From assembly GCA_029261435.1 (NCBI GenBank), contig JAJDBI010000112.1, forward strand, positions 1 through 34,930: a DNA stretch of 34,930 nucleotides, in the 5' to 3' direction. Source of the stretch: Nitrospinaceae bacterium (GTDB lineage Bacteria > Nitrospinota > Nitrospinia > Nitrospinales > VA-1). Made by a program: the position numbers and the translations under genes. Under the pieces are notes generated by a model, which saw nothing but the letters and a program-made list of their open reading frames with translations, searched no databases and was not told the origin of the DNA. Below, in pieces: positions 1-7,429 of this stretch. Each line of letters starts with the position of its first letter. Position 1 is the stretch's first letter.

Positions 1-1
1 G

Positions 2-691
2 GTCAACCCCAACCGTCCAGCAAAACAGAAATTTAAAAATAAAATAACAAGGTATCCCCAAAAAGCTTCCCGCACTAACCACGTGCCTTTGCGAGGACCC
101 ATCGCAGTCGCCATCAACGGCGTAGTCTTCTTTGGTCCGGAAGACAGGGAAGGAAAAATAGCCTTGGAGAATCATGGGCTCGACTCATGCCGGGGGCATC
201 CGGCCCCATCGGGTGTTTATCATTATCACTGTACACCGGGGTGTGTGCATCGGGATTCCTCTCGCCAACATTCTTCGGTGATTGGCTATGCCTTCGATGG
301 ATTCAAAATTCATGGTCTGTTGGGTGAGGGAGGACAACCACCAATAGACCTGGATCAATGTAACGGTCACACTGACAATGACCGTGGCTACCACTATCAC
401 ACGACAGAGAAATACCCTTTCGTGCTGGGATGTTATAGGGGAGCACCCGTAACGGCAAACTATGACAACCGTCAGCAACCTGGGGGAGGAGGGACTGGGA
501 ATGGAAGAAATTCAATGAGAAGAAAAGGTGGGGATTCCATACGCCAGCACTGTGATGCGGGTCGTCAGAGGTATTGTCCCAACATGCCGCCCGGCCGCGC
601 GATGATGCAATGCATGATGCGCAATAAGAATAATTTCAGTATCCGGTGCAGAGAGGCTTTGCAAAACCATCGCCCACCTCCTCGTCGCTGA
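2..691 (+). CDS. YHYH-domain protein with C-terminal Cys-rich repeat (5' partial)
   Basis: The reading frame is open from the window edge, so the start lies upstream. A GTG at 83 exists, but the residues before it (NPNRPAKQ near the edge) still look like YHYH-family sequence, so it is not the start. The YHYH signature is seen twice (GVYHYHCTPGC and RGYHYHTTEKYP), along with GPIAVAINGVVFF and IGYAFDGFKIHG. After the domain a Gly-rich linker leads to a tail (about 520-670) with CDAGRQRYCPN, PGRAMMQCM and RCREAL, the pattern of Golgi-GLG1-type cysteine-rich repeats. YHYH proteins are usually exported and their biochemical role is not settled. The signal peptide, if any, is outside the window. 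Family call is firm; function unknown. Confidence 0.85.
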   Translation, partial: VNPNRPAKQKFKNKITRYPQKASRTNHVPLRGPIAVAINGVVFFGPEDREGKIALENHGLDSCRGHPAPSGVYHYHCTPGCVHRDSSRQHSSVIGYAFDGFKIHGLLGEGGQPPIDLDQCNGHTDNDRGYHYHTTEKYPFVLGCYRGAPVTANYDNRQQPGGGGTGNGRNSMRRKGGDSIRQHCDAGRQRYCPNMPPGRAMMQCMMRNKNNFSIRCREALQNHRPPPRR

Positions 692-1016
692 GGTGAGTGG
701 AAATAGCGGGTTCGAGTTGGTAAACAGTGGTCAATGCTTGAAAAGATTTTGTCCTTTATTTTCTAAAGAAACCGTATAATCTTCATACAGCCTGTGCACT
801 TTTTTGTTACTTAAAACCTGCCTCTTTCCTTCCTTAAGTTTCTTATGTTTTTCTTCGATATTTAAATTTAGATTTGTTTTCAAGTGTTTAAAGAGTGTCT
901 CTCAACGGCTGCACCTTGTTGGCATGCAAATTGCTAATTAAGATAGTATGTGTGCCCGCAGTTGGGGATGACTGAGTTTACAAAACTAATTAAACCTAAT
1001 GGATTGTCGGTGAATC
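692..1016. other. Intergenic region holding a sigma-54 promoter
   Basis: About 325 bases without a credible ORF on either strand. The middle part (780-900) is AT-rich. The only clear element is the -24/-12 promoter at 919-935, listed separately. No hairpin plus T-run was seen after the YHYH gene. Confidence 0.6.
919..935 (+). promoter_or_regulatory. Sigma-54 (RpoN) -24/-12 promoter
   Basis: TTGGCATG-CAAA-TTGCT matches the RpoN consensus TGGCACG-N4-TTGCW. The invariant GG (921-922) and GC (933-934) are separated by exactly 10 bases. Expected transcription start is near 946, giving a leader of about 70 nt before the ATG at 1017. Sigma-54 promoters need an enhancer-binding activator; I could not identify its site. 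Confidence 0.75.
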
Positions 1017-1475
1017 ATGAGAATAAATGCGCAGGCTTTAATTAAAGAAGATGCTGGTTGGTTCGTAGCGCAACTCAGGAAAGTTAAAGCCTTTTCAGTT
1101 CTTTCTGATAAAGACCTGGTGGATCTTGTTTCACAAATGAAAAGCTATGATTTTAAGGCCGGGACAACGCTTGTGAATCAGGGGGAGTCTGCAAACTTGT
1201 TTTTTATAGTTCATGAGGGTTTGGTAGAAGTTTCAGTGAAAAAGTTTTTCTTCTGGGAAAAGAAAGTCGCAACCCTTAAAGCGGGGGAATTTTTCGGTGA
1301 AAGCGTTCTGGTCTCGAATTCCAAACGAACTGCTACAGTTAAAGCACTGACAGATACTTCATGCTTCGTTCTGCTCAAGCCCAGCTTTAAATCCACGCTT
1401 AACCATAATGCCCTTTTCAAAGAAAATATGAAGGTCGTTTTCGCAAGACGAAAGCGCCAACTTCAGAGCACTTGA
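1017..1475 (+). CDS. Cyclic nucleotide-binding domain protein
   Basis: A 152-residue stand-alone cNMP-binding (CAP_ED) domain: FSVLSDKDLVDLV opening helix, the beta-roll with FKAGTTLVNQGESANLFFIV, and the phosphate-binding cassette GEFFGESVLVSNSKRTATV, with the conserved Glu and Arg in place. No DNA-binding helix-turn-helix follows, only a short basic tail (ARRKRQL), so it is not a CRP-type regulator as it stands. It could act on a partner protein. The start has only a weak ribosome site. It is a single-gene unit downstream of the sigma-54 promoter at 919-935, so expression is probably under RpoN control. Confidence 0.85.
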   Translation: MRINAQALIKEDAGWFVAQLRKVKAFSVLSDKDLVDLVSQMKSYDFKAGTTLVNQGESANLFFIVHEGLVEVSVKKFFFWEKKVATLKAGEFFGESVLVSNSKRTATVKALTDTSCFVLLKPSFKSTLNHNALFKENMKVVFARRKRQLQST

Positions 1476-1577
1476 TAGACCAGTTGCCGGTAGCGGTAAC
1501 ATATCTCCTGTTTGTTTCTAGTCCAGCAATGACTTAAATTGGTGTGAAAACTGTTTTCGGGATGAGGGTGTGATGCC

Positions 1578-1596
1578 GGGAAAGCTATGCTTTCTC
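1578..1596. other. Hairpin between convergent genes
   Basis: An 8-bp inverted repeat (GGGAAAGC / GCTTTCTC, one G-U pair) with a TAT loop lies between the cNMP gene (ends 1475) and the wzz-like gene (ends 1614). No T-run follows directly on either strand, so a terminator role is only possible. The rest of 1476-1613 shows nothing. Confidence 0.3.
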
Positions 1597-1613
1597 AGGT
1601 GCTTTAGCTGTTT

Positions 1614-2903
1614 TTAGCTGGCGGTTTGAGAGGAGCGCTTAAAAATAAAAGATTTTGTCTTATTATTTACTTCAGAAACAAGGTTACGCTTTGCATTCAG
1701 GGTTCTCCTGGCATGCTGAAAAAAAGCGATTGTACTTCCAAAAAACAAGCCTGCGAGCAGCCCGGTGAAAATGATTACATTTCTTTTATTTTGGAAGGGT
1801 TGAGTAGGTGGAATGCTGGGTTGGTTAATAATGACAAAGTTGGAGTGCTTCAATGTTTTGAAAGACTCCCATGTCTTGAATTCCATATCCAGGTTCTTTA
1901 TTTGAGTGTTGTCAATCGGCTTAGCTTCCTCGATTACATCAATCGACTTTGCACTCTCAATAACATCACTTTTTTTGGCTTGAGACTGCAATAGATTTAA
2001 TTCGGCTTCAAGAATTTTCGCGCCGAATAAATACCATCTTGGAGCTTTGTTGAGAGGTTGGTCATATTTGAAATTATTTTCTTCAATATTCATACTTCGA
2101 GCCAAGGCCAGGTCTTTTTTCAATAGCGCAATTTCGTTTTCAATTTTTTTCTTTTTTTGTGAAATCTGTTGTTCCTGATTTTTCTTTTGTTGTAATTGTT
2201 TGATCTTTTCTTGTGAGAGAAGAATTGCTTTCTTGGACGATATTTTTTTCAATTGTTGATCAATGGTGTTTAAAAGGTGATCTTCAATACGTATTGTTTT
2301 TATTCCTGTTTTCACCAGAGCGTTAATAAATTCCGCCATGGCCTCAGGTTTAGATCCTTCCATTTCCAGGAATACAGGTTTGTTGAAAAGCTCAGTATTT
2401 TTGGCCGGGACACCTGTCAGAGATATAGACTTATTTATCTCCAGCACCACAGCATCTGAATTAACTGAACCGTCGGAGTTATCAACGAACTTCTTCAGAA
2501 AGTTTCCACTTTCAAGTACTTCTTGTTGAAAATTAAAGGATTGGATCTTCATCAAAAAATTCTGATAAAGAGATGTTTTGGTTTCTTTAATAATTTTCTG
2601 GAATTCAGCAGTGCTTTTTGTCGAGAAAGATTCAACCGGTAAAGTTTCCTGAGGCATTAAAAAACTAATAGTTGTTTTGTACTTAGGAGTGATTGATAGA
2701 GCATAACCGGCAGCAAGCAGCGTGAAAATAATTGCAACAGAAAGAATAATGCTCCTTTTTCTAATCATAAAATCCACTATTCTGACCATATAATCCACTA
2801 TCTCAAAAAGGCTAATTTCGTCATTTTGGGTTTCATTGAATCTCTTATCCGAGGGAATCTGAATAGGGTCAATTTGGATAGGTGGATTTTTAGGAGCATT
2901 CAT
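1614..2903 (-). CDS. Wzz-type chain-length determinant protein
   Basis: 429 residues with the classic Wzz/polysaccharide co-polymerase plan. There is a short cytosolic N-terminus, a first membrane helix (about 51-71, RSIILSVAIIFTLLAAGYAL), a long periplasmic part with a Lys/Gln-rich coiled coil (about 205-270), a Pro-rich stretch (QPSIPPTQPFQNKR) and a second helix (VIIFTGLLAGLFFGSTIAFF). Family members set O-antigen or capsule chain length in the inner membrane. No BY-kinase domain is fused. A GAGGG ribosome site lies 7-8 bases before the ATG. It is AT-rich compared with later parts of the window. It stands alone, away from the sugar genes at 32-34 kb. Confidence 0.85.
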   Translation of the reverse strand: MNAPKNPPIQIDPIQIPSDKRFNETQNDEISLFEIVDYMVRIVDFMIRKRSIILSVAIIFTLLAAGYALSITPKYKTTISFLMPQETLPVESFSTKSTAEFQKIIKETKTSLYQNFLMKIQSFNFQQEVLESGNFLKKFVDNSDGSVNSDAVVLEINKSISLTGVPAKNTELFNKPVFLEMEGSKPEAMAEFINALVKTGIKTIRIEDHLLNTIDQQLKKISSKKAILLSQEKIKQLQQKKNQEQQISQKKKKIENEIALLKKDLALARSMNIEENNFKYDQPLNKAPRWYLFGAKILEAELNLLQSQAKKSDVIESAKSIDVIEEAKPIDNTQIKNLDMEFKTWESFKTLKHSNFVIINQPSIPPTQPFQNKRNVIIFTGLLAGLFFGSTIAFFQHARRTLNAKRNLVSEVNNKTKSFIFKRSSQTAS

Positions 2904-2932
2904 GGATTAACCCTCGCTTGCAGCTGATGTTA

Positions 2933-2957
2933 AAAACCCTTGGAGAACAAGGGTTTT
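2933..2957 (-). terminator. Terminator or attenuator between the Sel1 gene and wzz-like gene
   Basis: A perfect 10-bp inverted repeat (AAAACCCTTG / CAAGGGTTTT, 5-nt loop). Read on the minus strand it is followed by a run of five T. It sits 149 bases after the Sel1 gene stop and only 30 bases before the wzz-like start, so it may end the Sel1 operon or act in the wzz leader. The GC content of the stem is low. The rest of 2904-3105 is AT-rich without a clear promoter. Confidence 0.55.
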
Positions 2958-3105
2958 AGCCTTTAAGGTCAAGTGACATCGCTCAAAACTAATAGATTAG
3001 GATGTAAACTTAAAGGCCTGTATTTATAAGTATCGGGATTTTTGCTCTAAACTTAAGTGAGGAAATAACAATAATTCAGTGTAAATCTATAGGTGGGGGT
3101 GCATT

Positions 3106-3789
3106 TTACAGTTTTTCCAGCCATTCCCGGGCATGTCCTATAGCTGTAATTATCTGACCGGGCTGCATTTTCTTTTCTATAATATCGGCATTTTTGCGTC
3201 CGGTTTCATTGCCGTTCACCCCGGCAATATTGAACCATTTGTGTGCTTCTACATAATCCTGTTCAACCCCCTGGCCTCTTTCATACATCAGGCCAAGGTT
3301 CGACTGCGCTCCAGTAATCCTCTGTTCGGCGGCCAGCCGGAACCAGCGGACCGCCTCCTGATCATTCATCGGGACTCCCTCACCCCGCATATGCATCAAC
3401 CCAAGATTGTATTGAGCCTGACCATATCCTTGCTCGGCCGCAAGTCTGAACCATTTGATCGCATCGAAAAGGTCCCGTACAACTCCCTGACCTCTGCCAT
3501 ACATCACCCCGAGATTGTGCTGAGCCTGGGCTAACCCCTGCTCGGCAGCCAGTCGGTACCATTTGACCGCTTCTGCATAATTCTGTTCAACTCCCTGACC
3601 CTTTCCATACATCAGGCCGAGATTGGTTTGAGCCTCGGGGAATCCTTGTTCTGCCGCCAGTCGATACCACCTGACAGACTTCTTGTCGTCCCTGGGAACT
3701 TCCTTGCCTCTGCTGTAAATCAGGCCGAGATTATATTGTGCTTCGGGAACTCCTTCTTCTGCCAGAGGCATCCACTCGTAAAAATTCAT
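3106..3789 (-). CDS. Sel1-repeat protein
   Basis: 227 residues made of five Sel1-like repeats of 36 residues (AEQGxxxAQxNLGxMYxxGQGVxxDxxEAVKWYRLA), visible as 108-base repeats in DNA. Sel1 repeats are TPR-like helical hairpins that act as protein-protein scaffolds. No signal peptide or membrane helix is seen, so this copy should be cytosolic. The C-terminal 40 residues (MQPGQIITAIGHAREWLEKL) leave the repeat pattern and probably cap the solenoid. GAGGA lies 9-10 bases before the ATG. It is the last gene of the 4705-3106 operon, 37 bases after the zinc-ribbon gene. Partner unknown. Confidence 0.88.
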   Translation of the reverse strand: MNFYEWMPLAEEGVPEAQYNLGLIYSRGKEVPRDDKKSVRWYRLAAEQGFPEAQTNLGLMYGKGQGVEQNYAEAVKWYRLAAEQGLAQAQHNLGVMYGRGQGVVRDLFDAIKWFRLAAEQGYGQAQYNLGLMHMRGEGVPMNDQEAVRWFRLAAEQRITGAQSNLGLMYERGQGVEQDYVEAHKWFNIAGVNGNETGRKNADIIEKKMQPGQIITAIGHAREWLEKL

Positions 3790-3826
3790 TTTTGTTATAT
3801 CCTCGTTCTGGTGCTGAAATGTTTTT

Positions 3827-4456
3827 CTATTCCATGTTACGCCGCAATTGCAACCCCATATATCCTACAGTTATGGTGAACAGACTGATAAAGTAAACAA
3901 TTAAAACGGTTACCCAGAACTCTCCTGTATCTGCGACCGAGTCATAGATAGCATGGCAGGTGCTATTCCTGGGAGCAACACACTCCACACTGCCGCTGAG
4001 CACTGACTCCGCAAGGTGAAAAATCATAAACGAACCCAGCGCCATAAAGATGAAAATGGCCTTTTTATCGTATAGATTAAATCCATCCAACCCCCATTTT
4101 TTGTCGCTCTCTTCCTCAAACCGCTCCAACATAGTGGACGCTCTGGGGACAATTTGAACTCCAAGCCAGCACATGGCAAGCAGCATCAACACTCTGAAAT
4201 AGGGGTCTAGAAACGCAGGGAATTGCAGGAAAAGCATGGACCGGGAAAACAGCACTAAAAGAAAAAGGGCCACCATTGCAAAGAACATTAAATTACCACT
4301 ACTGCTTTTTTTTGGCGTGAAAGATGATTTGGAAGAGTGGGTGTCTTTCTGTTGTCTGCTTTCTTGTGCTTCCTTGTATTTTGAAAATATAACACCACAA
4401 TTTGTGCAAACATCCGAGACTTGCTGCTCAAATTTGCATTTAGGACATTTCATCAT
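3827..4456 (-). CDS. Zinc-ribbon membrane protein
   Basis: 209 residues. The N-terminus has a short zinc ribbon (CPKC-x10-CTNC then GVIFSKYKE), a common cap on bacterial membrane proteins of unknown role. A Ser/Lys-rich linker follows, then about four hydrophobic segments: LMFFAMVALFLLVLF, FRVLMLLAMCWLGVQIV, AIFIFMALGSFMIFHLAESVL and FWVTVLIVYFISLFTITVGYMGL. A loop between the last two holds two Cys (VECVAPRNSTCHAIY), possibly a periplasmic disulfide. Two ATGs are adjacent; AGGTG is better spaced for the second (4453). No functional family recognised. It sits between the micro-protein genes and the Sel1 gene, all on the minus strand. Confidence 0.75.
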   Translation of the reverse strand: MMKCPKCKFEQQVSDVCTNCGVIFSKYKEAQESRQQKDTHSSKSSFTPKKSSSGNLMFFAMVALFLLVLFSRSMLFLQFPAFLDPYFRVLMLLAMCWLGVQIVPRASTMLERFEEESDKKWGLDGFNLYDKKAIFIFMALGSFMIFHLAESVLSGSVECVAPRNSTCHAIYDSVADTGEFWVTVLIVYFISLFTITVGYMGLQLRRNME

Positions 4457-4499
4457 TCACACCTGTTTCAGGACGAGACAGCAATTCCAGTGTTGAGGA

Positions 4500-4604
4500 T
4501 CAATACCCTAAAACCGTGTGAAATACCGCACCGATTCCAACACACCAATAAATACCGGCACCGATCAGGTTCCAAATTGTAGCTGTGATTTGTTCAAAGG
4601 TCAT
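4500..4604 (-). CDS. 34-residue membrane micro-protein B
   Basis: A small ORF, MTFEQITATIWN followed by LIGAGIYWCVGIGAVFHTVLGY, giving one membrane helix with Gly-rich faces (GAGxxxxxGxG). Its ATG overlaps the TGA of the upstream micro-protein gene as ATGA, the usual sign of translational coupling. The zinc-ribbon gene follows 43 bases later on the same strand. Coupling, hydrophobic content and a clean stop support a real gene. No homologue is recalled and function is unknown. Confidence 0.6.
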   Translation of the reverse strand: MTFEQITATIWNLIGAGIYWCVGIGAVFHTVLGY

Positions 4605-4705
4605 TGTGCCACCACCTTAATCACAAAGAAAAAGAATGAAAGGGTGGTGATCACGATGTTTGCCACTGCCGACCAAATCATGAGTTTGTGAGATATTTTT
4701 TCCAT
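4601..4705 (-). CDS. 34-residue membrane micro-protein A
   Basis: A small ORF, MEKISHKLMIWSAV then ANIVITTLSFFFFVIKVVAQ: a basic N-terminus and one strong membrane helix. GAAAGGG lies 2-8 bases before the ATG. It ends in ATGA shared with micro-protein B, which has exactly the same length. The pair looks like the head of the operon running down to the Sel1 gene. The only leader available is 4706-4846, where I could not define a promoter with confidence. Confidence 0.6.
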   Translation of the reverse strand: MEKISHKLMIWSAVANIVITTLSFFFFVIKVVAQ

Positions 4706-4855
4706 AGCCCTTTCTTTAGTTTTAAGATCGTAAAGTGTCGGGTTAAATATACTTACAGCCAAGTCCTTTATCTATACCCTTAAAAGCATAATTGAATTTT
4801 ACAGGTTTGGTGGAGGTAGTACAAGGTTACCAGATTATCGTATAATTTGAGCGCT

Positions 4856-5200
4856 ATGGTAGAACTGATTCTTAGTGTTCATTTTTTTATTATTTTATTT
4901 GTTATTTTGGGGTTTCCGGTCGGGCTTATTATCAACTCTCGGCTGTTCCGCATTATCCATGTCAGCATTCTGGCAGGAATAGCCCTGCTAATGGTTCTGA
5001 AAATCCCATGTCCCCTGACTATATGGGAAGAGACTTTAAGGCAAGCTCCAGTATATGAAGGATCTTTCATTGAGAGCTGGCTCAACCGGATAATCTATCT
5101 GGAAGATTTTGATGCCTCCTTTGTTCCGTACATGGCGGTGGGGTTTCTCGTGCTGACGGTTTCTTCCTTTTTATGGAAACCCTTAAAACCCGCCAAATGA
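4856..5200 (+). CDS. DUF2784-like membrane protein
   Basis: 114 residues with three or four membrane helices (LILSVHFFIILFVILGFPVGLII, IIHVSILAGIALLMVLK, VPYMAVGFLVLTVSSFLW). The motif CPLTIWEETLRQ...YEGSFIESWLNRIIY is the hallmark of DUF2784, whose function is unknown. A TTG at 4847 could add three residues, but the ATG at 4856 is preferred. There is no good ribosome site. A TATAAT at 4841-4846 would start RNA near 4853, almost at the ATG, so a nearly leaderless transcript is possible; no convincing -35 accompanies it. Confidence 0.78.
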   Translation: MVELILSVHFFIILFVILGFPVGLIINSRLFRIIHVSILAGIALLMVLKIPCPLTIWEETLRQAPVYEGSFIESWLNRIIYLEDFDASFVPYMAVGFLVLTVSSFLWKPLKPAK

Positions 5201-5281
5201 AAGAGGGGGGAATCAAGGTATTTCGATATTTCTCATAAAGGTGTGAGTGGGAGCTGGGTTGATAGCAGAGGCAACACCGCT

Positions 5282-5310
5282 TTGACCCTTTAAAGGCTTG
5301 AAGGTATACT
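5282..5310 (+). promoter_or_regulatory. Sigma-70 promoter for the DUF4124 gene
   Basis: TTGACC (5282-5287), a 17-base spacer and TATACT (5305-5310): near-consensus -35 and -10 boxes. Expected start near 5317, 25 bases before the ATG at 5342, with GAGGAT in the leader. Confidence 0.7.
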
Positions 5311-5341
5311 TGTTAACGATATATTTTTGAGGATCTCGCCC

Positions 5342-5869
5342 ATGGCAAGGATTACTTTAATTGTGCTTTGTTTTTTTTTGGCAACACCTGCCTGGGGAAA
5401 AATTTATAAATGGGTTGATGAAAAAGGGAAGACTCATTTCACCGATGACCTGAGAAAAGTTCCTGCTGACCAGAGGCCTGAAACTCAAAAAGAACCAAGA
5501 CCCCGCCCCCCGAAGAGAAAAGAGGCAGCCAAAAAAAATAAGGTGAATGACAAGGCACCTTCTTCTGACACAAAGCAAGTCTTCAACATATCCATTGAAG
5601 AATGTGGGAATGAAATTAGACAGGGAAAAACCAGGTCTCACCTGGATACGTTGCTCGATACATCCCAATGCAAAGAAAAGACAATCGCCAAAGCTGTAAC
5701 TTCCTGGGAATGTGAAACGGGCCCGAATCAAGAAAGGTTTTGCGATAATCAACTGGCATCTTTCTGTTCTCGAAAATACACATGTGTTAGTGAAACAAAG
5801 AATTATAGTCGATCCAAATTCAGCAAGGAAGAGGAAGCCGGAAATGCTCCGTTATCCCTTGTCGAATAA
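5342..5869 (+). CDS. DUF4124 domain secreted protein
   Basis: 175 residues. A signal peptide (MARITLIVLCFFLATPAWG) runs directly into a DUF4124 domain, KIYKWVDEKGKTHFTDDLRKVP, which is typical of periplasmic proteins of unknown role. A Lys/Pro-rich linker follows, then a C-terminal part with six Cys (ECGNEI, QCKEK, WECETG, FCDN, FCSRKYTCV) likely forming disulfides. A TTG 15 bases upstream could lengthen it, but GAGGAT at 5329-5334 is correctly placed for the ATG at 5342. It lies behind the promoter at 5282 and 49 bases before the DUF1579-like gene, perhaps co-transcribed. Confidence 0.85.
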   Translation: MARITLIVLCFFLATPAWGKIYKWVDEKGKTHFTDDLRKVPADQRPETQKEPRPRPPKRKEAAKKNKVNDKAPSSDTKQVFNISIEECGNEIRQGKTRSHLDTLLDTSQCKEKTIAKAVTSWECETGPNQERFCDNQLASFCSRKYTCVSETKNYSRSKFSKEEEAGNAPLSLVE

Positions 5870-5918
5870 TGGTATGGTGTGCACTTAATTATAACTTTTT
5901 GATGGAGAGATATTCGAT

Positions 5919-6452
5919 ATGAAAAAGACTCTATTTATTTTTGTACCGATGTTTTGCTTTCTGTTTTTAGGAACGTCTTCAGCGGTAGCTGACCAGGGGC
6001 ACCACAAACCCTATGTCGGATCGAAAGCCTTCGAACGCATGAAGCAGCTGGTTGGCAACTGGGAAGGCACTATGGATATGGGGAAGGAAACCATGAAGAT
6101 GAAGGCCAGTTATAAATTGACTGCTGCCGGAAGCGCATTGGTCGAAACATTTCATGAGGGCACCCCGCATGAAATGGTATCGGTCTGGCACGACAACAAA
6201 AATAAGAAGCTGACCATGACCCACTATTGCGCTGAACACAACCAGCCCAAACTGGTTATGCAGGGGATGGGCAAAAGTCAATTAACAATGGACCTTATCC
6301 CTGATAGTGAAATCGATGTTGCCAATGAGAGCCATATCCACTCTGCCGCTATCCAGTTTGAAGGGGATGATAAGATGACTCACAAGTGGACTAGTTTCAA
6401 GGATGGCAAAAAAGATATGGTGGTTGAAATTTCCTTCAACCGCATGAAATGA
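5919..6452 (+). CDS. Secreted DUF1579-like protein
   Basis: 177 residues with a clear signal peptide (MKKTLFIFVPMFCFLFLGTSSAVA). The mature part starts with a His-rich stretch and then has FERMKQLVGNWEGTMDMG, the opening of DUF1579/lipocalin-like barrels, followed by repeated beta-strand patterns (YKLTAAGSALVETF, MVSVWHDNKNKKLTMTHYC, AAIQFEGDDKMTHKWTSF). Proteins of this type probably bind a small ligand in the periplasm; the ligand is unknown. GGAGAG lies 8-9 bases before the ATG. No terminator was seen after it. Confidence 0.75.
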   Translation: MKKTLFIFVPMFCFLFLGTSSAVADQGHHKPYVGSKAFERMKQLVGNWEGTMDMGKETMKMKASYKLTAAGSALVETFHEGTPHEMVSVWHDNKNKKLTMTHYCAEHNQPKLVMQGMGKSQLTMDLIPDSEIDVANESHIHSAAIQFEGDDKMTHKWTSFKDGKKDMVVEISFNRMK

Positions 6453-6544
6453 CTCGTTCTTGCCGTAGAGACGCAGGTCCAAAACATCATGCTCGGGCTG
6501 ACCTATGGCCTCGAACTATTCTGAATAACAACAGTGGCTCTGCA

Positions 6545-6871
6545 TTAGTTGTTTAGATCTTTGCTGGAGTTTTCGCCACCCTTGTCTAAGGGTTTTTGGT
6601 CATTACTATCGATGCCGCCCCAGTTGTCGTCTACGAAACGGTCGGTCATGGTGTGCAGGTCTTTTTTGTTTCTTTGGATTTTTTTCAGCAGGAGTTTGGT
6701 CTCTTCATCAGGGAACAGATCGTTGAGGTCGTTTTCTTCATCGGGGAACACTTCATTGAGGTCGACTTCCGATTCTGGAAAAGGCAGTTCGTTTTGTGGC
6801 GCAAAAATTTTCTCTCCGTCTTCTACAATTTCATTGTTTAAAGATGGGGTTTGTTCGGTTGCTTCGTTCAT
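6545..6871 (-). CDS. Acidic low-complexity protein
   Basis: 108 residues, strongly acidic, with a short internal repeat (DLNEVFPDEENDLNDLFPDEET) and a more ordered segment (LLLKKIQRNKKDLHTMTDRFVDDNWGGI). No domain is recognised, and no signal peptide or membrane helix. A TTG at 6895 could add eight residues, but GGAGAA is placed 8 bases before the ATG at 6871, so that start is chosen. The repeated FPDEE blocks suggest a flexible binding region. It stands alone on the minus strand. Function unknown. Confidence 0.65.
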   Translation of the reverse strand: MNEATEQTPSLNNEIVEDGEKIFAPQNELPFPESEVDLNEVFPDEENDLNDLFPDEETKLLLKKIQRNKKDLHTMTDRFVDDNWGGIDSNDQKPLDKGGENSSKDLNN

Positions 6872-6982
6872 GCTCGGTTCTCCAGAGAAATTCAATTTTG
6901 ACTCGGCATTTTACTTACATTTTTTGAATTAATCAAACTCGCTTCAGGTCAATCACCTCAACGCAGTCCGAGGGAATTGAGT

Positions 6983-7053
6983 AAAATCTTTTCAAGCCGA
7001 GGTAACGGAATGTCAGCAGATAAAGCCATTGCAGTTGGCTCCACGCCGAGTGG
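6983..7053 (-). repeat. 3' dispersed repeat element, copy A
   Basis: Read on the minus strand just after the stop of the Cys-rich gene: CCACTCGGCGTGG, then GCC, CTG, AATGGCTTT, CTG and CTCGGCTTGAAAAG in order. The same series follows the stop of the radical SAM gene at 28031-28095. CCAC/GTGG can pair as a small hairpin. Confidence 0.5.
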
Positions 7054-7056
7054 CCG

Positions 7057-7380
7057 CTAGGAGCAGGCTTCTATTTGAATGAAGTCACGTAACTTGCCTT
7101 TGCCCCAATAGCCGTAGAACGCGCTTCCTGCTGTGGTGCAGGAGGTGGTCATGTGGATGAACTGCTTTTGTCCATTGTCACCTTTCAGAACCCCCACTTG
7201 TGAGAAAGGAGGGATGCAACCCCCGCAATTGGCGCACTGGGTGGAATGGAGTTCGCATAACTTATGCAGGCAGGGTTGGCAGACTATTGGATCAAACAGA
7301 TAGATTTCTTCCCCTTGATATTCAATCACGGTGGGAATAGTACTTACCGGAGCTTTACATTCCTGGCAGACCGAGCTCAT
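7057..7380 (-). CDS. Cys-rich putative zinc-binding protein
   Basis: 107 residues with paired cysteines: CQEC near the N-terminus, CQPC near 33-36, then CELHSTQCANCGGC. This looks like two zinc knuckles, or one treble-clef-like site. The C-terminal half (FIHMTTSCTTAGSAFYGYWGKGKLRDFIQIEAC) has no recognised domain. No membrane helix. The ribosome site before the ATG is weak. It lies 49 bases upstream-side of mreB's end on the same strand and may be read through from that operon. Function unknown. Confidence 0.7.
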   Translation of the reverse strand: MSSVCQECKAPVSTIPTVIEYQGEEIYLFDPIVCQPCLHKLCELHSTQCANCGGCIPPFSQVGVLKGDNGQKQFIHMTTSCTTAGSAFYGYWGKGKLRDFIQIEACS

Positions 7381-7429
7381 AGCAATCCGAAAAGATAATT
7401 GGGTGGTGAAAAATTCTACCTCAATCTGA

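Noticed and set aside
736..750. 15-base match GCTTGAAAAGATTTT with copy A of the dispersed repeat
   Set aside because: Only this block is shared; one such match is expected by chance in 35 kb.
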